The notes under the pieces: model-generated | What the model was told of the DNA's origin: nothing | Databases searched by the model: none | The model's input: only the letters and a program-made list of their open reading frames with translations | Shown here: piece by piece, positions 62,443 to 64,000 of the stretch | Layout of the letters: every line of letters begins with the position of its first letter | Position numbering within the stretch: the first letter of the stretch is position 1 | Program-made: the position numbers and the translations under genes | Assembly: GCF_000403785.1 (NCBI RefSeq) | Contig: NZ_APHJ01000021.1 | Coordinates: 310,001 to 374,000 of the forward strand | From: Gillisia sp. CAL575 | Lineage (GTDB): Bacteria > Bacteroidota > Bacteroidia > Flavobacteriales > Flavobacteriaceae | DNA length: 64,000 nucleotides | Direction: 5' to 3'

Positions 62443-62925
62443 ATGACTATGAAATTTACAATCCGAAAAGCTGAAAAGAAAGATCTTCCACAAATTCTAG
62501 AATTAATTCAGGAACTGGCAACTTTCGAGAAAGAACCCGACGCAGTAGAAATAGATGTAAAAGACCTTGAAAAAGCAGGTTTTGGCGCTGATGCTTTCTA
62601 CACTTGTTTTGTTGCTGAAGCAGATAATAAAATTGAAGGAATGGCTTTGGTCTATTTTAGATTCTCCACCTGGAAAGGCAAAACTGTTCATTTAGAAGAT
62701 CTTGTAGTGCGCCAGGAAATGCGTGGTACTGGTATTGGAAGTGCCTTATACAAGGAGGTGATCGCTTATGCTTTAGACCAAGGCGTAAAGCGAGCAGAAT
62801 GGGTGGTTCTAGATTGGAACACTCCTGCTGTAGAATTTTATGAACGCAGTGGCGCTAATGTTTTAAGGGATTGGGATACAGTACAAATGGATAAAAATGC
62901 CATGAGATCTTATCTAGAAAGATAA
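62443..62925 (+). CDS. GNAT N-acetyltransferase, diamine acetyltransferase-like
   Basis: A 160-residue acetyltransferase. The N-terminal FTIRKAEKKDLPQILELIQE and the block YFRFSTWKGKTVHLEDLVV, then the acetyl-CoA loop RGTGIGSALY (approximately 98-107), EWVVLDWNTPAVEFYERSGA (in parts) are typical of the spermidine/diamine acetyltransferase-like GNAT group. A second in-frame ATG two codons in is equally possible. The neighbour at 63001 is a close paralogue. Confidence 0.9.
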   Translation: MTMKFTIRKAEKKDLPQILELIQELATFEKEPDAVEIDVKDLEKAGFGADAFYTCFVAEADNKIEGMALVYFRFSTWKGKTVHLEDLVVRQEMRGTGIGSALYKEVIAYALDQGVKRAEWVVLDWNTPAVEFYERSGANVLRDWDTVQMDKNAMRSYLER

Positions 62926-62976
62926 ATATTGGAATATTCTACTTTAACATTTCTACCATATATAAGAATGGTTTGC

Positions 62977-62984
62977 TAAATTTG
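62977..62984 (+). promoter_or_regulatory. Putative -7 box of the second GNAT/aspartate kinase transcript
   Basis: TAAATTTG matches TAnnTTTG, 16 bp before the ATG at 63001. Confidence 0.4.
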
Positions 62985-63000
62985 TGAAAAAGCAACCATT

Positions 63001-63474
63001 ATGGAATACACAATTAGAGAAGCGCAAAAAAATGACATGCCACAAGTCCTTGAACTTATAAAAGAACTTGCAGCTCACGAAAATGCATCTAATCAGGTAG
63101 AAATTGAAGTTGCAGATTTGGAGAAAGAAGGTTTTGAAAATGGAAACTTTAAATGCTTTGTAGCAGATGTTAGTGGAAAACTTCAAGGAATGGCTTTGGT
63201 ATATTTCAGGTTTTCTACTTGGAAAGGCCGTACCGTGCATTTAGAAGATCTTATTGTAAGAAAAGAAATGCGTGGAACTGGTCTTGGTGGAGCTTTGTAC
63301 AAAAGAGTTGTGCAATACGGACATGATCATGGAGTAAAACGTGTAGAATGGGTGGTTTCTGAAGGCAATAAAAACGCCATCGAGTTTTACGAAAATTCTG
63401 GAGCAGACATTAAGAAAAACTGGTATACTGTGCACATGGACGAAACTGGTATTCTGAAAAATATTGAAAAATAA
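63001..63474 (+). CDS. GNAT N-acetyltransferase, paralogue of the upstream gene
   Basis: A 157-residue acetyltransferase. Nearly every motif of the 62443 protein recurs: YTIREAQKNDMPQVLELIKE, YFRFSTWKGRTVHLEDLIV, RGTGLGGALY and EWVVSEGNKNAIEFYENSGA (in parts). A local tandem duplication is the simplest origin; differences are spread along the protein, so it is not recent. It ends two bases before the aspartate kinase ATG, so the two are probably one transcript. Confidence 0.92.
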   Translation: MEYTIREAQKNDMPQVLELIKELAAHENASNQVEIEVADLEKEGFENGNFKCFVADVSGKLQGMALVYFRFSTWKGRTVHLEDLIVRKEMRGTGLGGALYKRVVQYGHDHGVKRVEWVVSEGNKNAIEFYENSGADIKKNWYTVHMDETGILKNIEK

Positions 63475-63476
63475 GA

Positions 63477-64000
63477 ATGGATATATTCAAGTTTGGTGGT
63501 GCTTCAATTAAAGATGCGGCTTCTGTCCAGAACGTTTTAAAGGTCCTGAAATTAACTGGAGCTAAAGATAAGGTGATTGTAATTTCTGCAATGGGAAAAA
63601 TCACTAATGCATTTGAATTAGTAATTAAAGAATACTTAAGCAATCCTAAAGAAATCCCCGAAAGCCTTTCTGAGATTAGATCTTATCACCTTGAAATTAT
63701 TGCTGGTTTATTCCATACAAACCATGCTCCTATTTACAAAAAATTAGAAGTGCTATTTGAAGAGATCCAGAATTTCATGGTTCATAATAAATCAAACAAG
63801 TACGATTTTGTCTATGATCAATTGGTTTGTTTTGGAGAATTAATTTCTTCTACAATCGTTAGCGAATATTTTACTCAAGAAGGAATCACCCATACTTGGG
63901 TGGACGCGCGCACCCTTATAAAAACCGATAATATTTATCGAGATGCTTCAGTAAATTGGGAAAATACTCAAAATAAAATTTCCAAAAGCATTAAAAAAGA
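63477..64000 (+). CDS. Aspartate kinase, 5' part (runs off the right edge)
   Basis: First step of the aspartate family pathway (lysine, threonine, methionine, diaminopimelate). The open frame from ATG 63477 to the window end gives about 174 residues: FKFGGASIKD at the N terminus (KFGGxS nucleotide loop, Ala where Thr is usual), IVISAMGKITNAF, LVCFGELISSTIV and the DARTLIKTDN segment, all expected of aspartokinases. The ACT regulatory domains, if present, lie beyond the window. Two bases after the second GNAT stop. Confidence 0.93.
   Translation, partial: MDIFKFGGASIKDAASVQNVLKVLKLTGAKDKVIVISAMGKITNAFELVIKEYLSNPKEIPESLSEIRSYHLEIIAGLFHTNHAPIYKKLEVLFEEIQNFMVHNKSNKYDFVYDQLVCFGELISSTIVSEYFTQEGITHTWVDARTLIKTDNIYRDASVNWENTQNKISKSIKK

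Overview
The window is chromosomal DNA from a low-GC marine-type member of the Flavobacteriaceae (Bacteroidota; something like Gramella/Christiangramia, Gillisia or Zunongwangia). The evidence is: repeated TAnnTTTG promoter -7 boxes with hardly any Shine-Dalgarno sites, many signal-peptide proteins and lipoproteins, S9, M13 and M28 peptidases, a UDP-galactose-epimerase-like threonine dehydrogenase, and a ligase-associated DNA repair cluster. The genus is inferred. No rRNA, transposase, prophage or CRISPR array was seen. One tRNA-Ser is cut by the left edge and an aspartate kinase gene by the right edge.

Layout. 0-9.6 kb: asparaginase and an acyltransferase (overlapping), TatD nuclease, a small aspartic protease, the 2-oxoglutarate dehydrogenase operon (sucA then sucB, minus strand), an envelope protein and a prenyl synthase. 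9.7-16.5 kb: a TetR/TolC/adaptor/RND efflux operon with a clear palindromic operator in its promoter. 16.5-26.2 kb: aspS, a ClC channel with CBS domains, a cold-shock protein, threonine dehydrogenase, two secreted proteins and an M13 peptidase, ending in a 179-bp tandem repeat array. 26.2-39.3 kb: an SDR-like protein, an M28 membrane peptidase, a CBS protein, a zinc-ribbon protein, an intact and a frameshifted acetyltransferase, a secreted MBL hydrolase, a thioesterase, an S9 dipeptidyl peptidase, a Qnr-like pentapeptide protein and a CPA2 antiporter. 39.5-50.5 kb: a short SSB, acs next to a histone-deacetylase-family gene, metG, YraN, a DUF559 endonuclease between inverted repeats, and mfd. 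50.8-64 kb: a disulfide oxidoreductase, a TspO-like protein, the ligase-associated repair genes (PdeM, Lhr-like helicase, ATP-dependent ligase, MBL exonuclease) split by two unrelated genes, a TerB-like protein, fbp, two tandem GNAT paralogues and the start of aspartate kinase.

Most of the window is core metabolism and housekeeping. The unusual material is between genes: at least two families of dispersed palindromes, a tandem array, a telomere-like GGGTTTC heptamer array, a MITE-like long inverted repeat and, most interesting, a compact unit of inverted repeat, DUF559 endonuclease gene and inverted repeat (46384-46858) with a further solo copy of the repeat beside it. This looks like a small endonuclease-borne mobile unit. 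Coordinates of sites were counted by hand and may be off by a base or two.
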